NCBI RefSeq assembly: GCF_033958435.1
Contig: NC_134138.1
Location: 191,429,298 to 191,493,297 of the forward strand
Reading direction: 5' to 3'
DNA length: 64,000 bases
Origin: Carettochelys insculpta
Taxonomy: Eukaryota; Chordata; Testudines; Carettochelyidae
The position numbers were made by a program, and so were the translations under genes. The notes beneath the pieces were generated by a model that saw only the letters and a list, made by a program, of their open reading frames with translations, made no database searches and was not told the origin of the DNA. Below, one piece after another: positions 34,108-45,764 of the stretch. How positions within the stretch are numbered: position 1 is the stretch's first letter; every line of letters starts with the position of its first letter.

Positions 34108-34380
34108 AAGACCTGAGGTCAATTCCCAGGCCTGCCATATGCTTCCTATGTAAGGTTGGGCAAATTACTCAAAGACTCCACGTGTCTTGACTCCCCATCT
34201 GTAAAATGCACTTTCCATGCGTTGTTTGTTTTGTCCATTAATACTGTCCTCTTTGAGGAAGGAACTATGTCTTCTTACGTACAGTACTATATTATTATCT
34301 GTTTTATCTTTGGTACCTAGCACAATAGAACCCTGACCTTAGTCAGAACTTCTAGCTGCTACAGTAATACACAACCATCA
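34108..34380 (+). mobile_element. MIR/CORE-SINE-like element
   Basis: The plus strand has TGAGGTCAATTCCCAGGCCT, GTTGGGCAAATTACTCAAAG and CCCCATCTGTAAAATGCACT, the conserved middle of MIR-type SINEs. It continues with CTCTTTGAGGAAGGAACTAT and TACCTAGCACAATAGAACCC, as in amniote CORE-SINE tails. The palindromic MITE occupies the position where its tRNA-like 5' part would be. Confidence 0.7.
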
Positions 34381-34515
34381 TCATGCTTCAAATATATGAT
34401 TTTTAATTTTTATCTTGCTCTAATCTAATAATCTAATCAAATATTAAGTGTCTATACTCTCCGGAAACAAGATTCATTACCAATACCATTTATACTTTGA
34501 AGTATCCAACCTATT

Positions 34516-34868
34516 GGCTGTGTCTACACTTGCATTCCTCTTTTGAAAGAGGTATATAAATGAGGGAAATCAAAAATGCAAATGAGGTGCAGATTTAAAT
34601 ATCTGGTGTCTCATTTGCATATTCTTTCAAAAGAAGAAAAATGGTGTAGACATGACTGTTTCGAAAGTAAACCCCGTCTTTGAAAGAACCCTTCTCCCCA
34701 TAAAAACGGAAAGATGGGCTCTTTCAAAGATGGGGTTTACTTTCAAAAGAGCCTCATCTATACCACCTTTCTTCTTTCAAAGAATATGCAAATGAGGCAC
34801 CAGATATGTAAATCTGCACCTCCTTTGCATGCTTCTTTCGCAAGAGGAGTGCAAGTGTAGACACAGCC
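34516..34868. mobile_element. Palindromic Harbinger-type MITE with ATT target duplication
   Basis: The terminal repeats are GGCTGTGTCTACACTTGCAT and GCAAGTGTAGACACAGCC, bracketed by ATT at 34513-34515 and 34869-34871. The arms repeat CTTTCAAAAGA, ATGCAAATGAGG and AAAGATGGGGTTTACTTTC in inverted order. It belongs to the same family as the element at 48144-48529. Confidence 0.85.
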
Positions 34869-34871
34869 ATT

Positions 34872-35402
34872 GTGTTATTTAAGGGAAAACTACAGAATTA
34901 CACGTCTGCTGTAGTTTTACCTAGATTCTTAGTGAATTATAACATTGAAAATTTTCACCTTTCACTGAATCTTATTTAATTAACACAAAATAAGAAAAAA
35001 TTGCAATCTATCTTCTTTCTGAAGAATACTGACATTGTTTTATTGATTTTAGAGGTACAGCAGCATCCCACATCGATAACGGCATAACAAAATGAATCTT
35101 GACTTTTCCCCAGATATTAAACATAATTACAACAGAACAAAGTTAGTAACGACTTTTAAGTATAACATTCATGAAGAAGTTATATGCAAAGGAACACTCT
35201 CCTGTTCCCCTTTCTGAAAAAAATGTTATGTACATACACATGGAGAGTAACAAATATATCAAAGAAAATACGCAGCTCTGAAAAAGGCATATGCCTGCCA
35301 CATCCTTCCCCTGACTTGTGGGAATGATAGCAACACAGTAGTGGACAAGACTTACTAAAAGGTGAGTAGACAGCATAACCGTGCTAACTAGAGCTCAATC
35401 AC
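34872..35402. other. Unassigned non-coding sequence
   Basis: No gene or repeat recognised. Confidence 0.35.
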
Positions 35403-35405
35403 TAA

Positions 35406-35676
35406 GGCTGTGTCTACATTACAAAAATAGCTTTGAAGCTGCTTACTACCAAGTACAACTTCGAAGTTGAGTGTCTACACATACACCCTACTTTGAAGTT
35501 AAACTTCAAAGTAGGGCACTACTCCATTCCTGGAAATGGAGTAAGGACTTCGAAGTTGGGCTTCCTACCTCCAAGTTAACTTAGAAATAAGGGAAAATGT
35601 GTGTAGACTCTCTGCTGGCTACTTCAAAGTATTGCCTACCTTAACTTCTAAGTTAGTTCCTAGTGTAGACACACTC
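35406..35676. mobile_element. Harbinger-type MITE with TAA target duplication
   Basis: It starts GGCTGTGTCTACATTACAAA and ends CTAGTGTAGACACACTC, flanked by TAA on both sides (35403-35405 and 35677-35679). The inside has ACTTCGAAGTT and 'ccattcctggaaatggagta' hairpin words. The same family, at similar length, recurs at 36804-37063. Confidence 0.85.
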
Positions 35677-35679
35677 TAA

Positions 35680-36800
35680 GGATATCTGTACAGTCACTAA
35701 AACTTGACTGCCATTCATGCTCCCTCCCTGCACTTCCCCCAAAACAGCATGTTAAGTAGCTAAAGTGCTGTATTGCCATTTGCTTCCCACAATCTGCTGT
35801 ACACTCCAAATCCTTCCATTAGCACAGGGAATCTATGGGGGATGAGATGCTTATATACACACAGCTGGAATTACTTTATGCACAGACCTCATCCTGGCCT
35901 TTCATGCAGGGGTGTTACATGGACTATATGGCCCCCTCAACATGAACAGAAGAAATCAAGGACAGAGTACACCCCTACGCTTTTTGTAAAATAATCCAAA
36001 ATTGTCATTAACATATCAATGCTAATTTGCTTTTCCAACATCTACATGATTATAAATTGATAAATTATATCAGAAAAAAATGGCTTTACAATTCTCGACA
36101 ATATTTTGGCATATATTGTTCTCGAAGCAAATAAATGCAAACATTTTGAGAGTCTACTTCAACATGCCTTTTTAAAAAGTTATTATGCTTTCCTATATGG
36201 ATCTATGTAGTCAAAGTTTTCTGCCATTTGGAGAAGGTCTTAATGTTTCTGAAATAAATACAAGAAAGCATAAAAGTCAAACCACCTTCCTTTGAAACAT
36301 CTCGGATTATGAAATGAATGATTTTTAAGTGACAGACTTATCAGACATTTCCAGGGTTCACATTAAAATTGGTGACCTAATGTAAGAAGTGAACTGTTTA
36401 TTTCATGTGTTTCTCTTAAGGCTTTTATGATAACATAAACTGTTCTGAGTCCATGACAAGCATTTTCTAACACATTAAGCAAGCTAGTTCAAATTACTCT
36501 TAATGTTATGCCTCTGGTTAATGAATTTAGAAGGTGGCATTTCAACTCAGAAATGGAAGAGTATTATATTAAATAGAAATATAATTAAATTGTGTGCTTA
36601 AAATGACCTCAAAACCTTGGAAGTTGGCTTGCATTGCAACAACTCAGTACTTACTTTACATGCTACTGAAAGCACACTGTCTAAAAAGTTCAAGATCATG
36701 AATAGTTGCACTACGTGAATTACCCAGCCCCAACATTACTATAATGTTTAATATAAGAAGACTAATAACGGGGTCTTAGTTAAAATTCTCCATTGATTTC
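35680..36800. other. Unassigned non-coding sequence
   Basis: No gene or repeat recognised. Confidence 0.35.
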
Positions 36801-36803
36801 AAT

Positions 36804-37063
36804 GGCTGTGTCTACACTACAAAAATAACTTTGAAGTTGCTTACTTCGAAATAAGCAACTTCAAAGCAGAGCATCTACACACACACTACTTCGAAGTTGA
36901 ACTTCGAAGGCGGGCACTATTCCATTCCTGGGAATGGAGTAAGGACTTCAAAGTTGGACTCCCTACTTCTAAGTAAGGGGGGAAAAAAAAGTGTGTAGAG
37001 TCTCTGCTGGCTATTTCAATATAGTACCCAACTTCAAAGTTAGTTTCCAGTGTAGAGGCTCCC
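36804..37063. mobile_element. Harbinger-type MITE, sister of 35406-35676
   Basis: It opens GGCTGTGTCTACACTACAAA, continues with ACTTTGAAGTTGCTTACTTC and 'ccattcctgggaatggagta', and closes CAGTGTAGAGGCTCCC. It matches the copy 1.4 kb upstream over its full length. The right terminal repeat is decayed, and AAT/AGT flanks are only a weak target duplication. Confidence 0.8.
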
Positions 37064-37277
37064 AGTAAGACATAGTGCAAAACACACAAACGATCAGATC
37101 TAAAACAGTAAAAGATTCTTTTGGCTATTTATTTATCAAAAAATGTCTTGTCACATTCTCTCTACTTTGGGCCAGATTTTGACACCCTGGCTGTCACCTG
37201 CATCATAGAAGTCCCACAACAGTCAAAGAGACTCTCTATGATAAAACTATTACTATCTGATCCTTATTCTAGAAATC

Positions 37278-37372
37278 CGTGGTTCTCAACCTGTGATCTA
37301 CAGACCCCTTGGTTCTGCACCTCCATAAAAATTTTAGACAATCTGCAAATAAAAAAAGTTTGAAAACTTCTG
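37278..37372 (+). mobile_element. hAT (Charlie-like) terminal fragment
   Basis: It begins with GTGGTTCTCAACCTGTGATC and ends in AAGTTTGAAAACTTCTGCC. The CAGTGGTTCTCAACC-type start is the terminal repeat of Charlie-like hAT elements, here without its first bases. Confidence 0.5.
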
Positions 37373-37375
37373 CCA

Positions 37376-39869
37376 GCTATAATAGGATTTGTACTATGTT
37401 CTAAGTATAGCAACTGTGTCCAATACAAAGAATTCCACACAAAAGGCAAAAATAATATAAAATACTGTAATCCACCAAAAACTAAAAAGGCAAAAGTGTG
37501 GAATGATATTTGATAGGGAAGTCTTATTTTCAGTTGACTTGACTCATCTAAGAAAACTACTGCTTATTGACAATTAGGTTTGGGATAAAAACAAAGCCAG
37601 TGGACGTGCACATATTTGATTTGGGTATTTTAGCACAGAGTGGAAACAAATGGACAGACAGCAAAACCTAGTGATTCTGGAACGAAAATTGCGCTTTTAA
37701 GTGAGTCCCCTCTCCTCCACCAACACCCCCACCCCTGTGGGCAGTCTTCTGCTCTCCATTTAAGCATTACTTCAACTCACAGCTTCATGACTTCTGGTTT
37801 GGAAAAGTTTTAGCCTCCTGGGGAAGCTCCTTTTTCTAAGCTCAAACAGCTTTAACATTTATGAAATGTTTATACACATGCCTACAGTTGATACATTGTT
37901 AGTAACGAAATGGGACACATATCAATAAGAACTAAGATACTTGAGGGGTTTTCGTTTGTTTTGTTTTTGAAGGGTTTTTTTTTTTTTAAAGTGGCTTCCC
38001 TTTTCCTTTTCTTTTAAATGGTTAATCACCACCTGGAAGGAAGATCAGAAGCAGATGTCGTATTCACTGCAAGTACAAAAAGAAGTTTGCCAGTTTCTCT
38101 GGGGGCAGTTTTCTGTGTTTCACTTAACAAAAAAATTACTTTCCTCGAACACCAGTAATACACAGCATATGAACAATCACAATGAAGTTTCACAATAAGA
38201 ACAGTAGAATACAGTTGCTGTATCTAGAAACACAAATTTGCTTACAAATTACTTCAAAATTCACTGCTTTAAAAAACTAGCTATACAAATCACACATTGA
38301 TACACAGACATTGCTGCTTGTGCATTTGTGTGCCTGCTTCAGTTAAAATTGTTTTGTATTATATCTGTATAGAAGTAGCTTCATGGCTTCTAGAGAATGT
38401 AGTAGAAAAACAAATTACAGAATCTAAAATTTTCAACCGTGCTTTTCACAATGGTGACTAACCACTTAATTTTAAAATTCCCTTAATCAACTGCAATAAA
38501 ATCTAACATTTTATTTATTCCATCTTGCTTTTCTCCTTCCCCACACTAAGTCCTTTTCTTTTAGCAAGGGTTAATTTAGAAGTGCAAATAAATCAATATC
38601 ATATGATAATTTGTTTTCAGATACTGGCTTATATTATTTAGGTATACAACCCTATCTAAATTAATTTAAATATACCATAGGTATGATCAAAAAATAAACT
38701 AATTTTTAAAAAGGGACAGTTTTCCAGAAATGCCCTTCTCCCACAACCAATTAAAGGATTTATTGCTGAATGATTACTGGAAACTGTTAACGAAAAGGAA
38801 GAGATAATTATACTACAGTTTTGTGTATCTAACAAAAAGGTTTTGTTAGGACAATTGTATGAGGACCCCATGGAATTCTTTTGCAGAAGTGTCACATTTA
38901 GCCACAGTCTCTTTTCATTAGATTTGTGAGTAGATATGGCAAACATTAAAACACTAAGGTATATATCTTGTGTGCTCATAGATTCTAGACCACTCCCCCA
39001 CCTCCCCCCCCAAAAAAAACCCCCAAACATAAGGAAAGAAACAGAAAACATTATACTTACAGAGAAACCGTGTGCGCGTAAATGTTGCTGACAAATTTAC
39101 AAAATATACATTCACCACAAGTTCTAATCCACAAAATCTACAACTGGAGGTACTCAAAATGGAAACCCAAATCAAGTTAATGTAAGCAACTGTGTGGAAA
39201 TGTTACACCTGAGTAGTTTGGGCATCCATGGACAAATTGGTACAAATTCTTCAAGAACAGTATGTGCAACAAAGTTATTCACTGTCCCAGTAAACAGCAA
39301 TACCATAATCTTTACTGGTTTTATTTTTTCTACACAAACACACACACACACACCCTTATAACAATAATTACCTCATTACAATGTTAATGTTCCCATCTCG
39401 CAAGCAGTTAATATTGTGGCAGAGTTTGCGGTACTACCCTAAATTAAAAGAGTATCCTACTAGAAGCATTTCTTAACATGGAATTATCAACTATCCAATT
39501 TATAATTTAAAATGGCCTAGCAATGGGATTATATGTACTATTCATTAAAAATCCATAAAATTATCAATTATGTAGACTGTTGATTACTTGTGTCAAAGGA
39601 GCCTGGTTTGCCAGTTAGGCAAATAAATAAATAAATAAAAATAATTATAATTGAACTACTATGCACACACAAAACATGATTTTAACATAGTTTTAGTTTC
39701 ATCTATATCTTTCAGAAAAAAACACAATGAAACCATATCAGAAGTGGTGAAACTTTGAAAACAAGCCAACAGCTGTTAGACACAAAAAATGTCTGTTAGT
39801 TATAGCATGGGGATGGGAGCTGAGACCGCGGTCTTTTTCCCCGGGTTTTGTCATAAACTAGGTGTATGT
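37376..39869. other. Repeat-poor unique sequence
   Basis: AT-rich sequence with no recent transposon. It holds a (CA)n tract at about 39339-39354 and an (AAAT)n tract at about 39621-39641. If the CpG island is the start of a leftward gene, this would be its intron 1. No coding exon is recognised. Confidence 0.4.
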
Positions 39870-40050
39870 GAACAGTTAGGTGTATGTGAGTTTGGACAGG
39901 TTGCTTAATGACCCTAAGCTTCAGGTTTACCCATTCTTACAATGGGAAAAGCTATACTTGCCAGTGTCACAGGGATTGTATAAGTCTTAACTAATTAAGC
40001 TTTGGGATAGAAAGTACAATATTATAGAAGAGCACATTATCATATGCAAG
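39870..40050 (+). mobile_element. MIR/CORE-SINE-like remnant
   Basis: It has 'ggacaggttgcttaatga', 'cttcaggtttacccattctt' and 'acaatgggaaaagctatact', which parallel the MIR core and the following 'CCCATCTGTAAAATGGG' box, then 'cacagggattgtataagtct'. It is strongly diverged. Confidence 0.5.
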
Positions 40051-43000
40051 ATGCTTGTCTGAATTTAGCATTTCTAGGAGTTCTTCAGAACTACTCACTT
40101 TTCACTGAAATTTATACAATCCTTCACGTTTACTCCTTTTAATTTAATATATGTTTCATTTTTCACGATGAAAAAAGTGACCTGCTGCTTGAGTTACTAC
40201 CTGCACAGAACAAAACTCCACATCTAATACATGAACAAGGAAAGGGACAAAAAGATTTCGCAAGTTGATTGGTACTGCAGTTACATTATTTTTCTACTGA
40301 CCAGTATTTAACAGAAGTACTTGAAAATTCATATCATTCCTCAAAAGACCATTTGAATTATAAATTCTCTTTACATCTAAATAAAGACTTTGGGCCAAAA
40401 GTAATCCCATTGTCTTCAACGAACTTGGCCCCAAGTCACTATAGTACTCACTATGTGCTGCCAACCTCCCAGGTACTGCCAACCTCACTCACGTGATATT
40501 GTTCCTTAATCTAAAACTGAATCCACAGAACTCCATGATGTTACTTACATTGTAAGGTGCTATTCAATGGGAGTATGGATGGCAGAGTCTGGAATATTAT
40601 AAATCGCAAGCCAGATCATTAGTTGGTGCAAATCAATTCTAGTAAAATTGGCAGAGCTACACCACTTTACAGTAGCTAAAGATTTGTCCAAGTATTTGTG
40701 ACACCGTTGCAACCACTGGACCTGATCCTGCATTCCTTCCCTGTAGTCAGAGCTTTGTGCGGGTTAGATTACAAGAAAGTGATTCTAGAATTAGTGTTCC
40801 TTTCTTTCCCCTTCATAATTCTAAGATAAAATACTTGATTAAACCACACTACGCTTTAGCTAGGTGGAAACCAAGCATGTATTTTAGTTTAAAACTTCTT
40901 ATATCCTTTTAGTTTTCTTTTTTGATACCTCATATTCGTATTATGTTAGGACAACGTCTACTTGCCTTACTAATGCAAACAGACGCAGTTACATGTTTGA
41001 TATAACTTGCATGATTAGAGACAGCATGATTTGGCCCACAGTTTTGGGTAGCTCATTACTGTGCACAAGTCGAAGTTTTAAGCCACTTTTGTACTATGTG
41101 TCTGTTACTTCCTACAGTGAGAACTGTTTTATCTTTCTCATTGATTTCATTCAGTTCTTTATGACATCTGTGTCATTTATTTTCCTAGGGTCTCACTATA
41201 CAAACCTTCACTGAAGTGAGTAGTCCTTTCTTGTGCATTTAACCCCATGACAATCAACAGGATGACACTGATTTAAGGGCTAGCTACACAAGTGTTTGCA
41301 GAACTGGACCCTTGCACCAATCTTTTGTAATACTGTAGAACAGTAGAGGGAGAACAAAATCATTTTATAGGTGACAAGGACTAGCCTCTTTATGCAATGC
41401 TGGAATTCTTAGAATAAACAGTGATTTTTTTTTTTTTTTGCTGCAGATTTACAGACCACTTCCCATAAAGAAAAGCATTTTTAAAGAGTATCTAGACATA
41501 TTTGCATAATAATATTCACTGTAATAAATCTATAGGTATTTGCTTTTCCTCACATATATCACTAGAGGGTTAGAGTTGTTCACTTTCCGCACATATTACA
41601 TGTAATATTGCCATGTAGTATTCACCAAAACAACTTTTAATTCCTGAAAGGCAGAAAAATTCAGAAACTTTTGCTTCTGATTGCTATAGCCATCGAACGT
41701 ACACCATTTTAACAAAAGACGCTAGAATTAAATTCACCAGAAAACAGGTAGATTTAAATATATATTTCTTAAAATAATGTGATTTCATTTTAAAATACTT
41801 CACCATGAAGAGTTTTGAATCAAAATAGGATAATTTTCTTTGGATAATATATTTTTATATAATATGAGAACATACAGATTAATGGTCAACAGTTCCGTAA
41901 AGCAACAATTTCTATCCAACATTTACGTCTTTTACTAATTTTTAAAAAAATAGATGTATAAAAGAAAGGTTTATTTAAAACATTGAATTAGCTTTTTATG
42001 ATGCTTTTCATGTATCTGAGGCTCCTGTAAATACACTGAAAGGATTTTAATCATAATCACCATATCCCATTGTCCACTTTTACCTTTGCAATTTTCCTCT
42101 TTCAGTATGCATAACCAATCATAGTTTTGCTCTTCCATTATGCTTCCTTCATTGCAGACTGAGAAGTTTCTTCATTAAATAGCATTAAAAATAGAATACA
42201 CCCGAACTCCCAAGTGGAGCATGCTCTAACACTGTTAATGCCTCAGTTCTCAAGGTAACCATGCTCGGTTGGGAACTGAGAAGCAAAGTCAAGGTGAGAT
42301 TAGTAATTTGCAAGCCTAATTGTGCACACAAACTTGCCTCGATCCAGGATGAAGACTGTTAAAACAAAAATTAGTGTGCAGTTAAAATTACGTGACTGAA
42401 AAGTTGAAGGCCAACTTAACAATTTCTTCCCTACCCTCCCCAACATCTAACTTTAATTCTTTGTACGTGGTTAAAATTTGCAGTCTTTTTTGTAGGCTTG
42501 TAATCAAAATGCTTACATCTGGGTAAGCTCAATAGTCAGAACCATCACAGTAGCAAATAAAACCACCTACTGTGTTGATATTTACTCATTTGGTTTCATT
42601 ACCCATTACATTTAAAGGACAGTCATAATGCTGAAGTGACATTGGGATGATATTTTTGTTTTAAAAAGCAACATATATACCTGGGGAGCATGGGAAGGGC
42701 AACAGACCTACTACAGAAAAATGAACCAGAAATGTGGGGATACTGCAGGTGGTTTAAACAGTAAATAAGATTAACAGCAACATCCACAAAGTTGAAATAG
42801 AATGGGTGCACAGAATGACTACATGCTGTTTATAAACAATGCAGTTGAAATACAAAAAATTTTACAGCAGGCTGGTAACATACAGTATTTATGAACATGA
42901 TAAAATCCTAAATATTTTAACATTAAACATATGGCTTCCAGGCTGTTATTCTCATTCATGACCAGATCACAAAATAATGATGCTAACAAAGCACATGTTA

Positions 43001-43640
43001 CATGGTTGGTGAAACAAAATCGTTACCCAGTAGGAATATTCAAGTATCACACTGTCCCAGATGTTTTTCTTCTAGCAAAGATAATGCAAAAATCATTCCA
43101 ATTTTTCCCACCAGTTTTCACAAATCAATGGGTGTTTTCAAAGCTTTGATTACTAAAAGAATTGTTAGAATAACTACACCTTTCTGCACTTCTTATTAAA
43201 GTCCTATTTAAAATTTCTTTATAAAGTTGAACTGAATTTCTGCAAAGTAGATTCAGGCTAATCATTGTAACTTACTAAAATTTGACAGAATTACTATTAT
43301 CCAAAACGCCCTATATAAAACACCACTCTGGAAAGATCTTGCTGCCCCATCATCACCTGGACCATCTTCACCTTTGCATTTCCCCCTGCAGTTTTAATAT
43401 AAAATTCTTAGATTACCTACCATCTGTTGTTTGCTATGGAAAAACGAATGAAACATTTATGGTCTGAATAACAACGTAGCTAAATATAAAGTGGCTGCTA
43501 TATGCCACCAGAAATGTGTCAGACCTCACCAGGAAAACTTTCTAAACATCTGGCCATATCTTTCCCTGTGAACTCTGCACAAGGTACAACGCTACCTACA
43601 ACATCAAGGAAAAAAAAATTAGGAAGTCTTATAATGGCAA
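40051..43640. other. Repeat-poor unique sequence next to the CpG island
   Basis: About 3.6 kb without a transposon I can identify, apart from a T-tract near 41427. Several stretches keep balanced, non-repetitive composition, for example 42205-42420. It may include regulatory sequence of the neighbouring promoter, but nothing in the sequence proves that. Confidence 0.35.
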
Positions 43641-44223
43641 ACTCCTCTCTGATTTTGCAACGCCCCAAAAGTACGGTCCTACCGTGCAAAGCTCGGTTCC
43701 CAGGCTAGCGATTTCAGAGCCAACACCCCCTCTGCTACTGACCCAGGTCCCCCTTCGTGCCTGACCCAGCACACCTTGAAGTAGGAGCCCCGAAGCCCGC
43801 ACAGCTAATCGCACCCAGTATACGACGAACACAAACCTTTGTTCTATGTACAGCTCCTCTTTCTCGGCTGCTCAGCCCCTGAAGCCACGCTGACCTTCCC
43901 AGCCAAACCTGGGCGGGGGGAGGATGGGGATGATTGCAACAAAATGACAACACACACACACACACGGGGCGGGGGGAGCCAAGAGGATCACAACAAAGAA
44001 CACACGCGGCGGCCCGCAGCTTTGGGGATTTACCTTGCCCGCACACTGGATCTGCCCCCAGCTTCTTGGCGGAGGTGGGGGGAGGTTATGGGGGGGGGTT
44101 ATTGTGCGGCAGCGAGGGAGCTGCTGCGGGTTACAAGGCGGCGGGTGTCTTCCTGAGAGACATGGTCTCTGCCGCTGCTGCAGCCGCCGCCTCCTCCTCT
44201 TTCTCCTCCTCCTCGCCCCCTTT

Positions 44224-44243
44224 GCTGCTGCTGCTGCTGCTCG
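44224..44243. repeat. (GCT)n / (AGC)n trinucleotide repeat
   Basis: About six uninterrupted GCT units inside the island. In the proposed leftward transcript they would be AGC units of the 5' untranslated region. Confidence 0.85.
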
Positions 44244-44361
44244 GGAAGGCGCGGGGCTCTGCCTACCCCTCGCGCTGCCGCGCCGCGCTCTGTCTGTCTG
44301 TCCCTCCCTCTGCCCTTTATGTAGCCCTCTGTCTGTCCTCCCTCTGCTGAGCCCTCTGCCT

Positions 44362-44378
44362 CGCGCGCGCGCGCGCGC
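44362..44378. repeat. (CG)n tract
   Basis: Uninterrupted alternating CG for about 17 bases within the CpG island. Such tracts can adopt left-handed Z-DNA under negative supercoiling. Confidence 0.9.
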
Positions 44379-44642
44379 CCAGCGCCGGCTGCTCCCTGCC
44401 GCCCGCCGCCGCCGCCCGAGCGCTCGCGGTCTGCGCCGCCCGCCCGCGAGGCTCCCTCTCTTCCCCCCCCCCCCCGCGCCTCCCCGCCCACGCGGCGCGC
44501 GGCGCCTGGGTCCCGCGGCCGCGCGTGCCGCTCGCCGCCCCTGCGCTGCCCCCCGGCTCATGCTGGCTCCAGCCCCGCCGCCGCAGCAGCTGCAAGGAGC
44601 CGGAGCTGAGCGGCTGCCAAAGCGACTCCGCCGCGGCCGCTG

Positions 44643-44651
44643 CCATTGGCC
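44643..44651 (-). promoter_or_regulatory. CCAAT box (minus strand)
   Basis: CCATTGGCC on the plus strand reads GGCCAATGG on the minus strand, the NF-Y core with good flanks. Its position some 600 bases upstream of the putative donor, inside the CpG island, fits a core-promoter element for a leftward transcript. NF-Y sites work in either orientation, so the direction is not fixed by it. Confidence 0.5.
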
Positions 44652-45623
44652 GGGTCCTTTTTCCTCCCTCCCATCCCGCTTCTTTCTTGTACGCCGCGGA
44701 GCTGGAGAGGCGCTGCCCCAGCGCGCGTGGCTGTGCCGGTCCCGCACGCTGTGCTAGCCCTTCCCGCGCCCGGACAAAGCCCGCGCCCTGCGCGCCTAAG
44801 GAGCCGGCTCCTTCACCTCGGGCCAGTCCTTGGGCTTTGCGCCCTCCCCCTCCAAAAAGCGCCCCCTGGCAGCCAGTTTAGCGCCGCTTTGGGGAGGGGG
44901 CGGGTGTTGCCCCGTGATATTTGGCAGCTTCTGCATTGATCTGCGGAGGGGCGGGGGGAAATGCCGCAGCAGGTTGCTGGAGCGAGAGCCGATGAGCCTC
45001 TGCCAAGGGGGCACAAGCCCCCCCCATATACCCCCCCCCGCCGCCCGCAGCGCTGCCGCTCGTGCTCACTTGCTCAGATGTCCCTAAGAGTTTTCCTGCA
45101 CGCAGGCGAGCGACGAGAAACGCATTTATAATACATCGCCCCTTTGACAGTGCCAGCCCGGTTTTGCCCACTTGAATGAACCCAGCCATTTGGGCGGCCC
45201 TGAGCAGAGAAAAGGGCATTTACCTCTTTGCTAGGTGGTTATTAAGATGCAACGAAATTATAGCTGTAGTACAGTCGCAGCTGTAATGGTCATTGATCAC
45301 TTAGAGCAAATCCAGCAATTCAGCTGTGGGAAATGCATGCTCTATGAATAAACATTTATCTAGTACAATGCCCCATATTATAATAACCTAAAAGATGGCA
45401 CAAGCCTGTGGTAGTAGGTTTTATTTTTCATTCATGGGATTACTAACTAACAGGACATAAGCATGCAGCGGAAATAAGTAAAATATAGGACATTTGCTAC
45501 TGCAATATCTATAATCTGACTTGCAAACCGATTGCTTTCCTAACTACTAGTTTTAAAGTACATAAAAGTGCATTTTTTAAAAAAAATCTTTGTGACAGGG
45601 TACAATTCTCTATGATTACTAAT

Positions 45624-45760
45624 GTAGGAGAACTAATTGGGTCTGTCCCACGAAAACTCACCTAATAAACTATTTTGCTAGTCTTCAAAGTGCTACTTGA
45701 CTGCTTTTTGTTTTGTTTTGATAGTGTATAGACTAGCACGGCTCCCTCTCTGTTACTAAT
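45624..45760 (+). mobile_element. Penelope-like 3' tail
   Basis: The plus strand reads GGGTCTGTCCCACGAAAACT, CACCTAATAAACTATTTTGC, TTCAAAGTGCTACTTGACTG and GACTAGCACGGCTCCCTCTC. It is the most complete plain tail in the window and matches the end of the GIY-YIG-bearing copy at 59.79-59.90 kb. A TTACTAAT repeat stands at both ends (45616 and 45753), but the second overlaps the element's own terminus, so it is not reliable as a target duplication. Confidence 0.75.
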
Positions 45761-45764
45761 TTAC

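Larger units (their letters stand above)
44034..44560 (-). other. Putative non-coding first exon of a leftward gene
   Basis: On the minus strand the sequence leading to 44034 ends in GTGCGGGCAAG and is followed by GTAAATCC, a strong 5' splice donor. Upstream at a plausible distance stands an antisense CCAAT box (44645-44649). The only ATG in the last ~130 bases begins at 44163 and encodes ten residues, MSLRKTPAAL, before a stop, so it would act as an upstream reading frame with the main start in a later exon outside this view. The transcription start (~44560) is a guess. I cannot name the gene. A second minus-strand donor-like site, GAG|GTAAAT, lies at 45224/45223 and could serve an alternative first exon. 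Confidence 0.4.
43900..45130. promoter_or_regulatory. CpG island, probable gene promoter
   Basis: CpG dinucleotides, nearly absent from the surrounding unique sequence, are dense here. The block contains GC boxes GGGGGCGGG (44896-44904) and GGGGCGGGG (44948-44957), a CCAAT box, (CG)n and (GCT)n tracts, and poly-C/poly-G runs. Unlike the CpG-rich MITEs it is not palindromic and has no terminal repeats. In amniotes such islands mark promoters of widely expressed or developmental genes. Long frames on both strands (up to 291 codons) are compositional: they encode Arg/Ala/Pro-rich low-complexity sequence. Confidence 0.85.

Noticed and set aside
44317..44646. Minus frame starting MAAAAAESLWQPLSS
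   Set aside because: The start codon overlaps the CCAAT box and the product soon becomes low-complexity. It could be a real N-terminus only if transcription begins further upstream, which I cannot show.
43872..44757. Long open frames on both strands of the CpG island (291 and 240 codons)
   Set aside because: The products are Arg/Ala/Pro/Gly-rich low-complexity sequence with no domain, several frames are open at once because stop codons are rare in GC-rich DNA, and they run across the likely splice donor.
45616..45760. TTACTAAT direct repeat as a target duplication of the Penelope tail
   Set aside because: The second copy overlaps the normal terminus of the element (CTCTGTTACTA), so the match may be accidental.
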